DNA of 64,000 nucleotides. Origin: Sycobia sp. Sy_11 (lineage: Eukaryota > Arthropoda > Insecta > Hymenoptera > Epichrysomallidae). Positions 43,138-52,769 of this stretch are shown here, in pieces. The translations under genes and the position numbers were made by a program. Each line of letters starts with the position of its first letter. Within the stretch, counting starts at the first letter, position 1. The notes under the pieces were generated by a model. The model made no database searches. It was given only the letters and a program-made list of their open reading frames with translations, and had not been told where the DNA came from. Location: contig JACCIC010000283.1 of assembly GCA_018907035.1 (NCBI GenBank), positions 186,001 through 250,000 on the forward strand. Reading direction: 5' to 3'.

Positions 43138-43791
43138 TCAATTTAATAAGGAATGATAAACACTGTCCAATCTACCAGACTCTAACATTAAATTCACATT
43201 ATTTCGATTCTTGGAAATGTGAATACTTTCAAGACTCTCCCGTTTATACTTATTATTAATACCATGTTCCAAAATATCCACATTCACAAAATCAAAAGAA
43301 TGTAAAAACTTTAAACAATGCTCTTTTAAACCAGAAGTAATATGTGAGCTACGTAAACTATATTTATGCTCATAAATTCTCTTTTTTAAATATCTACCTG
43401 TTTGTCCAATATAGTATTTATCACAATCCATGCAATTAATCTTGTAAACAACTCCTGACTTTAAGCATAAATCATCCTTATCTTTGCAATGATTAAACAA
43501 TCTACTTAAATTATTGCGATTTTTAAAGAAAATTTGAATGTTATATTTCCGAAAATTTCTTTTTATTCTTTCAGATAATCCTTGAACATATGGTAAGACA
43601 ATAATTTTGCCTCCGTTAAAATCAATTCCTGCACTATGTCTATTTTCGGTATTATAAATGTCAAACAATCTCTCAGCAATCAATCTATTAATAAATTGAA
43701 TTGGATAGCCATTATTAATAAAAGTCTCTCTTACTATCTGTAAATTATTTTGTCTAAAATCTTTATGTGACAATTTAATTGCTCTGTCAAT
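43138..43791 (-). pseudogene. PLE RT end and GIY-YIG endonuclease, copy a
   Basis: An open frame to the stop at 43138. It begins at the truncation point with VIDRAIKLSHKDFRQNNLQI (RT thumb/linker), then GLSERIKRNFRKYNIQIFFK, then the endonuclease: SGVVYKINCMDCDKYYIGQT, GRYLKKRIYEHKYSLRS and a C-terminal LESIHISKNRNNVNLMLESG. GIY-YIG core residues (YKI, YYIG, R, H) and the Cys-Cys/His-His zinc-binding residues typical of Penelope endonucleases are present. The endonuclease domain is full length but the RT catalytic part is missing. 98% or so identical at protein level to copy b by eye. Confidence 0.9.
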
Positions 43792-43792
43792 G

Positions 43793-44731
43793 ACACAAAT
43801 GATATTTAAGAGATATGTTGATGATATCTTTACAATTGTTCCAGAAGTTTTTGTCGATGAAATGGTGGATGTTTTCAATTCTGTACATGACAGAATTAAA
43901 TTTACAAGGGAGGTTGAAGTAAATAGTCAGTTAAGTTTTTTGGATATTAATGTAATTAGATGTAGTAATAATAAGGTAAAACTTAATTGGTACAGAAAGC
44001 CTACTTGGTCAGGTAGGTTTTTAGATTTTAATTCACACCACCAATTCGGAAACAAAATTGGAGCATTGAAAGGTGTCATTGACAGAGCAATTAAATTGTC
44101 ACATAAAGATTTTAGACAAAATAATTTACAGATAGTAAGAGAGACTTTTATTAATAATGGCTATCCAATTCAATTTATTAATAGATTGATTGCTGAGAGA
44201 TTGTTTGACATTTATAATACCGAAAATAGACATAGTGCAGGAATTGATTTTAACGGAGGCAAAATTATTGTCTTACAATATGTTCAAGGATTATCTGAAA
44301 GAATAAAAAGAAATTTTCGGAAATATAACATTCAAATTTTCTTTAAAAATCGCAATAATTTAAGTAGATTGTTTAATAATTGCAAAGATAAGGATGATTT
44401 ATGCTTAAAGTCAGGAGTTATTTACAAGATTAATTGCATGGATTGTGATAAATACTATATTGGACAAACAGGTAGATATTTAAAAAAGAGAATTTATGAG
44501 CATAAATATAGTTTACGTAGCTCACATATTACTTCTGGTTTAAAAGAGCATTGTTTAAAGTTTTTACATTCTTTTGATTTTGTGAATGTGGATATTTTGG
44601 AACATGGTAATAATAATAAGTATAAACGGGAGATTCTTGAAAGTATTCACATTTCCAAGAATCGAAATAATGTGAATTTAATGTTAGAGTCTGGTAGATT
44701 GGACAGTGTTTATCATTCCTTATTAAATTGA
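43793..44731 (+). pseudogene. PLE RT C-terminal part and GIY-YIG endonuclease, copy b
   Basis: Open for 310 codons. It begins at the truncation point in the RT palm with FKRYVDDIFTIVPEVFVDEM, including the YVDD catalytic motif. Then come LSFLDINVIRCSNNKVKLNW and YRKPTWSGRFLDFNSHHQFG, the conserved PLE RT blocks after motif C, followed by the linker and the complete GIY-YIG domain (VIYKINCMDCDKYYIGQTGR, KKRIYEHKYSL) with a stop at 44729-44731. The first Met in frame (43790) is created at the junction and is not the native start. RT motif A is missing, so it cannot work alone. The open frame and high identity to copy a suggest a recent insertion. Confidence 0.92.
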
Positions 44732-44836
44732 TTGGTTTTGGACAATTTGTGTAGAGGGGGAATTTATATTTAATTTACGAAATTTGGTGGTGGGGATGGG
44801 TATATATAGATTAGAATATAAGGTTTAGATTAGTCC

Positions 44837-44877
44837 CTGATGAGGAGCCGTAGCGAGCTCGAAACGTTGGACAAGTC
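44837..44877 (+). ncRNA. Hammerhead-ribozyme-like motif, PLE copy b
   Basis: CTGATGAG (44837), stem II with loop CGTAGCGA, GAAAC at 44861 and GUC at 44875-44877. Sequence identical to copies a and c. Same caveats: extra G and weak stem III. Confidence 0.55.
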
Positions 44878-44901
44878 TTCAATTAGGTAAGGGTGTTGGG
44901 G

Positions 44902-45000
44902 ACAGTCAGACTGCACTTTACTAACAAAGAATTTTTTCAGCTAATATTTTATTTTCAGATTAGTCTACGCGGGTGAATGTAAACAAGGACAGTCTGACTG
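44902..45000 (+). repeat. Inverted ACAGTCAGACTG motif in PLE tail
   Basis: GGGACAGTCAGACTGCA (about 44900-44916) and GGACAGTCTGACTGTC (about 44987-45002) can pair over about 12 bp around a 70-bp loop. The second is itself almost palindromic. Present in all three near-identical tails. Confidence 0.6.
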
Positions 45001-45243
45001 TCATTATAATTTTAATTTAATTTTTAATTTAATTTTTATTTTTAATTTTTATTTTTTATTTTATTTCTTATTTTTATTATTATTTTTATTTTTTATTTTT
45101 ATTTTTATTTAATTTTTATTTTTATTTTATTTTATTTTTGGATGGAATTGATTGGACTGTAAGACAATTTATTTATTATTAATATTTTATTAATAATATA
45201 AATAATAATTATTTTTATTATTAATAAAAAAATATTTATTAAT

Positions 45244-45257
45244 TCCTATATATAATA
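45244..45257. repeat. Right target-site duplication of PLE pair
   Basis: TCCTATATATAATA, identical to 42518-42531. Confidence 0.7.
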
Positions 45258-45900
45258 GTTATGTAAACAATATAGTGTAAAGAAATATGTAGTTTATGTA
45301 ATTTTCCGACAGATAGGTAATGAAAATTTAGTGTGTAAGAGAAAATACTTAAATGTGGTTAGTTTACAATTTCAAATTTATAATTTAATTTAACCATTAA
45401 TAAGAAAATATTATCTGTGTGTAATAATAAAAAATATATATGGTCGAGACGGCCTTCTAGTCAGAATGGCCGAGCTGTATATTTTGCTAAAAACTGTTTT
45501 TTATTTTTCTATTTTTTCCGAATTCGTATCGGCTTGAAGCTTCTACGAATCTTTCGAACGTCGAGTGTTGCAAAATAGGGAGAAATCCCAAGTATGCAGC
45601 AGGGCACCTTGACACTCCCGTACTCGTTTACCGGGAAGCCAACTTATGTGCGATTATTAATAAATACGGCATAGTGCCACTAATAATAAATATAAACCCG
45701 ACATAGTTAACAAAGAAGTTAATTTTTTCTCGTCAAAATATTTCAATAATTCATTTGTGTCTTAATTATTTATTAAATAAATATTAAATAAAAGTTTACA
45801 GTAACTACAAAATTTCTTATCGTTACAGTTTTTACATAAATTCTATACATAATTACACATTATATAAGTACAGATATGTTTAAGCATTTGAAATATTTTA
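45258..45900. other. AT-rich DNA, no gene
   Basis: No coding signal. A short hairpin CGGCCTTCT/AGAATGGCCG with one bulge lies at about 45449-45471. Confidence 0.4.
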
Positions 45901-46459
45901 TTTTCTCATTGCGTTCACTCGTCAGCTGATTGCCTGCCCTCGAAAAAGTGAATGGCATGGACGCGAAAAATCAGGAAGTGGGTGTTGGAGCGGAGCACGA
46001 GGCGCAGCCGTACACCTACACATTAATATTACTTGCTTGTCGGATGGCCTGCGTGCCGGTTTCGTCTCGACAAATCGGCGCAGGCGCCTTGTAAATCGTC
46101 ACTATAGCTATTATAACCGCGTTGGTGTACTGAACATGGTTATACACTTAAAATCGTTGCGGACTTTGTCCCGTGAAGCTAACCTGAAAATGGATAGAAA
46201 ACGGCAGGACCGGAATCAGAATGCGTGGGAGGTAAACACATTACACGGTTTTTAACTATGACGATGGTTAACACTATATTCAATAAATACATAGGCGATT
46301 CACCAGCTCGGAACGAGTTCCGCGGCGCATAATCACGAGCAATGTCCGAAAGAGGCAGTGGGGAAGCGGAGACCCCACGACGCCTACGGCGACGTTGCTC
46401 TTGGTGCTCGCACACAAGGATGCGACCGCAGCGTCGGCGGGGATGGGGCCTGATCTTTA

Positions 46460-46747
46460 ATGATGAATGAAACGGGTGAAAGGAGCGACACGACAACAAA
46501 TTGTGTGGTAGAGGTAACCCCTGAAATCAGGGGTAAACTACTACAACGCAAGAGGATCTACGTTGAGTGGCTCTCCTGCAGAGTCCAGGATTACCTCCGC
46601 GTTACAAGATGCTACAAGTGCCAAGGCCATGGGCACGTAGCAAAACATTGCAAATGTGAGCAATGCTGCTCCCACTGCAGTCTAGAGGAACATGGCAGCA
46701 AAGATTGTACAAAAAAGAATCAGCACCGAAGTCTGTCAACTGCATAA
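46460..46747 (+). pseudogene. LINE 2 ORF1 zinc-knuckle region
   Basis: A 95-codon frame: VVEVTPEIRGKLLQRKRIYV, then RCYKCQGHGHVAKHCKCEQC and CSHCSLEEHGSKDCTKKNQ. Two CCHC knuckles (CX2CX4HX4C) with a linking Cys pair are characteristic of the C-terminus of ORF1 in R1 and related clades, which binds the LINE RNA. The stop precedes the endonuclease by about 140 bp. Confidence 0.85.
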
Positions 46748-46886
46748 AGCCCAAAATACTAAGTAACCACAGCTGAATTGACAACAAGTGTCCTGCGTAC
46801 AAACCTGCCATGGAAAGATTAGTCAACTCTACGGACTATCACTAGTAATGCACGAAATAATCGAAGTGGACCTGTCCTGTGCTTTA

Positions 46887-47580
46887 CGCAGCTAAATGCC
46901 AGAAGAGCACACAGGGTCACTCCAGAGTTAAGGTCAAAATGTGTGGAAAGAGGAGTAGATATCCTGCTTCTCCAGGAGCCATATCAGTGCAGTGGCCGAA
47001 TAGAGAGATCCGGGCTCTATACAAGGATGGTATATATGGATGGGCAAATCCCCTGGGCGGCAAGAGCAGTCCTCAATCCTTAGGTGACCGTGCTAAAATT
47101 AACGCACTTAACAAATACACACGTCGCTGTATCGGAGATTAGGTTACGTTCTTTAATGATGTATATGGTCAGTGGATGCTTCCAGCTGAGCCATGAAAGA
47201 GGGGTACATCTTACTCACTTGAGTAAGGTGCTGCACGCACTTCGAGAGAGGATGGTGCTAATAGGTAACGATTGCAATGCCAGATCCCTCCTGTGGGGGT
47301 CTAATCGCACCGATCGCAAAGGGGAAGAACTGGAAAACTTTATAGCGCAGTAAAATCTCCGGATCGCCAAAGTGCCAGATAGTATCGCTACCGTCTCCAA
47401 CGAAGTTGGTGAGGAAAATATGGACGTAACTCTTGTCACCACGAATCTCGAGATACTCATCAAAAGATGGGCTCTCAGAGAGCAGTGGACCTCGAGTAAT
47501 CACAGAACGATCACGTTCCACCTTAATGGAGCACGCACACCTGCAAGTTCAGGTGCTGTAAATCAGGAAACAAGCTGAAG
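46887..47580 (+). pseudogene. LINE 2 endonuclease
   Basis: LQLNARRAHRVTPELRSKCV and GVDILLLQEPY carry the N and E catalytic residues of the apurinic-type endonuclease. A stop and shift at about 47085 follow. The next frame (47084-47353) gives VAVSEIRLRSLMMYMVSGCF and MVLIGNDCNARSLLWGSNRT, where GDxNA is replaced by NDCNA. The last part has NMDVTLVTTNLEI and SNHRTITFHL, with the terminal SDH changed to SNH. Two altered catalytic motifs plus frameshifts make it inactive. Confidence 0.8.
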
Positions 47581-47933
47581 CGATACTGCACACAGAAAGC
47601 GAACTGGGAAAGCTTCTGCGCTTTACTCGTGGATGAATTGGACCAGATCCCTAAAGAAATGCCCGGCTCCAAAATGGAGACAATTGAGAGAGTTCGCTTC
47701 TTGAGGGCCACTTTGATGAAAGCGTGCAATACTGTCATACCGAGGAGTAGCGTAGCTGTGAGGAGAGTTTCCTGATCGAACCCTGACTTAGATAGGTTAA
47801 AAAGGGCTACGAATAGAGCCCGGCGAGTATTCCAGAAAGAGCGTGATCTCGTCAGACGGGAACACCTCAAGACAGAATACAAAGTGGCCAAAAAGGAGTA
47901 TGTCCGTAGACTCAGGCATACTAAAAAGTTCAA

Positions 47934-48864
47934 ATGGCAAGACTTTTTACAGTAAAGGGTAATCAGAACCCCTCGTGTGTAGCTTACCGACTCCAAGTCG
48001 GTAAGCTGTCCATTAAGGAGGTTGCTTGCAACACCTATACAAGGCACTGGGTGAGCACCGTTACGGCAGTGCTAAACACCCTGTTCACTCCAGACAATTT
48101 GCAGGATGAAACGCAAGAGCAAAAAGTTATGAGGTCCTTGGCTAACTCTCCCCCTTCAAGGGGCGCCGAGGTAGAATTCAATCTCGCCGAATTGGATCAG
48201 GTCACGGCCAAGATGAAGCTGGGTAAGGCCCTGGCCCAGACAGCTTCGACTTGGCCATTATTCAAACAGCACTGCCGACCATCTGGTAGAACCTGATCAA
48301 CATCTATAAACCCTTGAAACTCTAATACTGAACAAGCTAAATGGGATCATTAAAACAAGGTTATCTCCAAGACAGTACGACTTTAGGAGAGGGCGATCCA
48401 CCGAGGACGCCATAATTCAGTTGTGTAAGTCTGTGAGTGAATCGAGTAGCAAATACGTTGTAGCAATCTTCCTGGACATAAAGGGCGCCTTCGACAATGT
48501 CTGATGGCCCACTGTACTAACATCATTGAAAAGCAAAGCATGTCCCAATGGTCTCTACAAACTAATTAGAGATTACCTGAAGGGTCCTCGAGTCCTCATA
48601 CGAGATGGCTTTGAGGAAGTACAACTTGGAGTCAGTAAGGGATGCCTGCAGGGATCCGTACTGGGCCGAGTTCTGTGGAACCTTGTCCTAGATCCCCTTC
48701 TTTGGCAGCTCTCAAGACAAGTGTGTGAAGTCATTGCGTACGCAGATGACATTGCACTCCTAGTGGAGGAAAATTCGCGTAAGGAGATTGAAAGGATTGG
48801 CCAAAGTTACATTGAAGGTTCTAGAGAGAAAATAATACCTTTATTGAGGTCAGAGCTCTATTGA
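47934..48864 (+). pseudogene. LINE 2 reverse transcriptase, N-terminal to palm
   Basis: 47934-48296 encodes the pre-RT region with FNLAELDQVTAKMKLGKALA, matching the KxGKAPGPD entry motif in degraded form. Then FRRGRSTEDAIIQLCKSVSE (motif 2a), VVAIFLDIKGAFDNV, stop, W (motif A), and the 48526-48864 frame with VSKGCLQGSVLGRVLWNLVL (motif B) and CEVIAYADDIALLVEENSRK (motif C, catalytic YADD intact). Truncated soon after. The intact YADD contrasts with LINE 1. Confidence 0.85.
47981..48007. repeat. 12-bp perfect hairpin in LINE 2
   Basis: AGCTTACCGACT, loop CCA, AGTCGGTAAGCT. It lies between endonuclease and RT, a similar position to the hairpin in LINE 1. Confidence 0.8.
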
Positions 48865-49129
48865 GCCAAACACACTATAAAGCTTCAGAAAAACTAGTCA
48901 AAGAGCTTCTCCAGACAAAGGAGTCTCTTGCGGCAATAGAGAATTTGCTTGAAGCAGATATAATAGAGGAACCTCAATAGGTAGGGAACTGGCAGTTGGA
49001 AATGATGGGCATAATATATACAAATAATCATGTACTGAAAAATATGTTACATAAGCAAAAGGATCATACTCTAACATAAGTAGACCGGTGACATACAACG
49101 GTCCACAAAACTGTAAATTAAGAAACCGC

Positions 49130-49205
49130 AATAAACACAAATATTTATATATATATACACAATATTTATATATATATATACACAATATTTATATGTATAT
49201 ATACA
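49130..49205. repeat. Short AT-rich tandem repeat
   Basis: About three units of 22 bp, CAATATTTATATATATATACA. Confidence 0.8.
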
Positions 49206-49238
49206 CGCAAACAAAATATATTTATTTTTCTTAATTAA

Positions 49239-49267
49239 GTAGACCGGCACTGTACACCGGTCTACAA
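49239..49267. repeat. 9-bp hairpin GTAGACCGG/CCGGTCTAC
   Basis: Arms GTAGACCGG and CCGGTCTAC around a 9-nt loop. A diverged copy (GTAGACCGGTGAC...ACGGTCCAC) lies at about 49080-49107. Confidence 0.6.
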
Positions 49268-49499
49268 ACCGCAAATATACATTAGCAATAAGACAAACCA
49301 GCCTATACACTGGTTAACAACTCTAGTCTGAATATACACGATCCCATAACATGTGGTTCGGAACCCACTATAAACTGTAGATTCACAAAAGTCGCAATGA
49401 TGTACAGATCTGCACCAATAAGAAAAGATCAGCAATACTTACAACTTTTGGAGTAAAACCGGCCGATAAAGCGAAAGCTACCTTTGTTCAAACAACACG

Positions 49500-49870
49500 G
49501 ATTTCGACACGGATCAAAATCAAGTAACTAAATTTAGATCAGCATTAATTGGCAGAGAACTACGTCCTCCAGTTTCTCTAATACAAGAAAAAGAATTAAA
49601 TGGACACGCAGCAAATAAAAGCCGCATATAACAACTATATGATGCTTTAGCATTTGTAAGAAGATAATATATCAGATGTTTGCAAACATAAAAAAATACA
49701 ATACTCTACATGAACGAACAAAAAAAACCATGATTGGTAAAAACATTTTTAAGTGGAGACACAAATTTATTATCCAATAAAATGGATGTCTTTATGCGAA
49801 GTTGCGCCAAAATTTGAAGGACCGTTTCTAGTGTATAAACAAATATCACCTGATATCTTTGAAAGTTAAT
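49500..49870 (+). pseudogene. Gypsy integrase C-terminal remnant
   Basis: Translated across frames: SALIGRELRPPVSLIQEKEL, later LCEVAPKFEGPFLVYKQISP and DIFES. RELRPPV and LAPKFEGPFLV are typical of the end of insect gypsy integrases. Ends at the PLE tail at 49878. Confidence 0.6.
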
Positions 49871-49875
49871 ATAAA

Positions 49876-50240
49876 TTAATAAATATTTTTATCGGTCTTA
49901 CAGTCTTTATAATATCAAATATTAGTTAAAATAATGACAGTCAGACTGTCCTTGTTTAGGATCACCACCGTAGAATCTGAAATAAAACTAATTACTACAA
50001 AAAATTATATCAGAAAATTAAAAATAAAAATAAAATAAAATTAATAATAAAATAAAAATAAAAACACAATAATAAGTAATATAAAAAAGTACTTATTCAA
50101 TGTTAGTAAAGAAAAGCCTGACTGCCCCCACCACCTTAAATTTAGGATCACCTTCTCTTTCGACGTTTCGAACCGCTACGGTTCATTCTCAGGAATTTAA
50201 CTGTTAAATTCTAAACAGGTAATATCTAAACAGAATTGAT
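49876..50240 (-). mobile_element. Penelope-like tail, subfamily 2
   Basis: Terminal motif AATTAATAAATATTTTTATC at 49876 with GGTCTTACAGTC, an ACAGTCAGACTGTCC motif (49938), an A-rich tract, and a hammerhead-like core at 50158-50192 (minus: CTGAGAATGAACC, loop, GGTTCGAAACG). No coding part. Sequence differs from the 42.6-45.2 kb copies, so it is a separate insertion. Confidence 0.75.
50158..50192 (-). ncRNA. Hammerhead-like core, subfamily 2
   Basis: Minus strand CCTGAGAATGAACC-GTAGC-GGTTCGAAACG. Stem II is well paired (GAACC/GGTTC) and GAAAC follows, but CUGANGA is imperfect and no clear NUH site follows. Probably a dead relic. Confidence 0.4.
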
Positions 50241-50344
50241 GACACGAATATCAACAAGCTGACCAACTTCGAAGGGATAAGCGAAATGGGTTAAAGTGAG
50301 AAAATTAAAAATACAGGGCAGTGATCCCGATTAGTTGTCGAAAA

Positions 50345-50640
50345 TCAAAATAATACAAGCACAAATAATACAAGCAGAATTCGCTCTTCTCGCGGTTTAT
50401 CATGAGCCACCCTTACGCGCTTTAGCACATGCTTAAGCCACTTCAGATGCTCCTTGAACGACTCTGTCAGAAGGATTATGTCGTCGAGGTAAAACAAGGC
50501 GTAAGGCTCGAGTTCCGGTCCGATTACACGGTCGATGAGTCGTTGAAAGCTGGCGCCGGCCTGGCTTAACCCATATGGCATCGGGGTGAACCGAAAAAGT
50601 CCTTTTCCTGGCACTATAAACGCAGTGATCGGCCTCGACG
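50345..50640 (-). pseudogene. Gypsy RT fragment between PLE pieces
   Basis: An 89-codon frame: GLFRFTPMPYGLSQAGASFQ (motif B) and EPYALFYLDDIILLTESFKE (motif C, YLDD) with HLKWLKHVLKRVRVAHDKPR. It is a clean 300-bp slice of RT with both ends missing. Its left neighbour is non-PLE DNA and its right neighbour is the truncated PLE at 50641. Confidence 0.8.
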
Positions 50641-51155
50641 CTAATAATAAGTATAAACGGGAGAGTCTTGAAAATATTCACATTTCCAGGAATCGAAATA
50701 ATGTGAATTTAATGTTAGTGTCTGGTAGATTGGACAGTGTTTATCATTCCTTATTAAATTGATTGGTTTTGGACAATTTGTGTAGAGGGGGAATTTATAT
50801 TTAATTTACTAAATTTGGTGGTGGGGATGGGTATATATAGATTAGAATATAAGGTTTAGATTAGTCCCTGATGAGGAGCCGTAGCGAGCTCGAAACGTTG
50901 GACAAGTCTTCAATTAGGTAAGGGTGTTGGGGACAGTCAGACTGCACTTTACTAACAAAGAATTTTTTCAGCTAATATTTTATTTTCAGATTATTCTACG
51001 GGGGTGAATGTAAACAAGGACAGTCTGACTGTCATTATAATTTTAATTTAATTTTTATTTTTTATTTTTATTTTATTTTTATTTATTTTTTTTTATTTCT
51101 TTATTTTTAGATTGAATTCATTGGACTGTAAGACCAATAAAAAAATATTTATTAA
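50641..51155 (+). mobile_element. Penelope-like element copy c, strongly 5'-truncated
   Basis: Starts inside the endonuclease C-terminus (NNKYKRESLENIHISRNRNN), stop at about 50761, then the same tail as copies a and b. Nearly identical to 44605-45165 except for a shorter T-rich tract. Ends TAAGACCAATAAAAAAATAT. Confidence 0.88.
50868..50908 (+). ncRNA. Hammerhead-ribozyme-like motif, PLE copy c
   Basis: Same sequence as 44837-44877: CTGATGAG ... GAAAC ... GTC. Confidence 0.55.
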
Positions 51156-51416
51156 TAAGTGAATAACAATAATAATAACCACGATAAGAAACAAATAAAC
51201 AACATAAATAAATAAACATTTAAATTATAAATAATATATTATTAATAACCTCCATAAAACTCAAATATAATAGAAGTGCAATAAAAGCAACTTAAGTAAA
51301 TCAAACTTGTACTATGAAAAGTTATCACAAATAACCATATCAGGACAAGATAAAAACATTAAATTAATTAATTAATTAATAATAAACATTAGATAATTTC
51401 TTTTAGTTTTGTATGC

Positions 51417-52517
51417 TGTAACGGGGTACTTAATTGTTAAACACCCGGTAGATGTACCCGTTAACAGAGGTGCAAAGAACCCCGAACGGATTAAATTGTT
51501 TAAAACAATCTTTTTGGACCGTAAGTTCTTTGCTGTTATTTATTCCTCAGACTTACCTTTACTTACACTGGAAATTATATAAATAATAATATATTTGGAT
51601 AAATTATCAGTAATCCAGGGAAAGACGGATTAATGATCAGGTACAGGGGAGAGAATGTGTCTAATATTTTCTACTATATAAGAAAAATAAAGTCAAAAAT
51701 AAATTTATTTTATTAATCAATAAAATAATTTAAATTTTTATTTTATTTAATAAAATTATAACAATTGTTATTCTAACCCTACCTAATACGCAACCGTGAT
51801 CAACTAACGCGCGTATCCGTTCACACAGGGTGTGAGAGAGGTGAATTTATAAGTCTAACGGAGAGACAGAGCAATAAGAACGCCACCTAGTGAAGAACAA
51901 GGTGTACTATCAAATAAAGTTGAATGCGCGCTTGCTACTCTTGCTATCTTAGTCTATGGTTATATCTCTCCGTCTCTCTCACACTACTAAAATTAATTTG
52001 TTATATCTAATAATTTCAATCGGTAAGAAAACGAATAAAGAAAAGTAAAAGTATATAATATTGTACCGAAAACTAAAAGCACAATAAATATATAAAAAGA
52101 AAAATACACTAACCTTAATACACCGACGCCGAAAAAATACGACCGAACGACCAGATGAACGTGAGCTCCTTGGTGTTAGATAATCGGCCGGTTTGAATGC
52201 CGTTCCTCGGCAATAATCTTTTTATAAACAAGAGACTATCTTTTGCACAATTTATATCAGTGAACGAAATTTCACTATCACGATTGAATCTTAATAATGA
52301 TTTTCAATATTCGCCAATAGCCAAGAGAATAAAAGAGCAAAAATTTTTACTAACAACATGTTAGGTAAAATAAACTAACTATATTATAATAATAATTTTT
52401 CTATATTATATTCCTCTTTATTCCCTTTCTCCCTCTCTCTTTTCCCTTTTTCGCTATCTTTTGTCCTATTTGTTAATAATATTAACATGTATAGGTCGAA
52501 CTAACCTATACATGTTA
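51417..52517 (+). repeat. LTR-like repeat family 1, full copy
   Basis: Begins TGTAACGGGGTACTTAATTG and ends with the hairpin ending CATGTTA. Terminal TGTAAC and the GTTACA seen after the hairpin at 53558-53564 are inverted matches, as expected for LTR ends. Length about 1.1 kb, with no conserved frame. Which strand is sense is unclear. I found no paired direct copy enclosing retroelement genes. Confidence 0.7.
52483..52517. repeat. Terminal hairpin of repeat family 1
   Basis: Perfect 14-bp arms, loop CGAACTA, identical to 16991-17025. Confidence 0.9.
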
Positions 52518-52769
52518 CGCCCTCCCTCCAGACATTGCGTATACTACTGTAAAGCAACTCTGCAATAAGATCTAAGGGATAACTATAGGAAATATGGATG
52601 AGAAAAGGGAAATAATATTATAATCATACATATATTAACAAAAATTATAATATTTATTATATATATATACAGTGACATCCCAACGGCGAAAGAAAACAAA
52701 TATATACAAACAACAATAAACAAAATTTCTTTTTCTTCACCGCTGGGTGTCACGGAGAGAGAGATCTCC

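Larger units (their letters stand above)
42532..45243. mobile_element. Inverted Penelope-like element pair
   Basis: Two 5'-truncated PLE copies point away from each other. Copy a (minus) spans 43791 to about 42570 and copy b (plus) 43793 to 45243. They share about 1.1 kb that is nearly identical apart from a few substitutions and different lengths of the A/T-rich 3' tract. The two truncation points meet at 43791-43793, and copy b carries about 280 bp more of the RT end. One 14-bp direct repeat flanks the whole pair. About 40 bp (42532-42570) between the left duplication and the copy a tail also occurs next to the tail at 1009-1040. Confidence 0.85.
46030..48864 (+). mobile_element. LINE 2, R1-like non-LTR retrotransposon, 3'-truncated
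   Basis: Plus-strand order is a GC-richer leader (from about 46000), ORF1 zinc knuckles, endonuclease, and RT up to the palm. It ends at about 48864 without thumb, C-terminal domain or tail. The loss is at the 3' side, which is unusual for LINE insertions and points to a later deletion or rearrangement. Sequence clearly differs from LINE 1. Confidence 0.75.
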
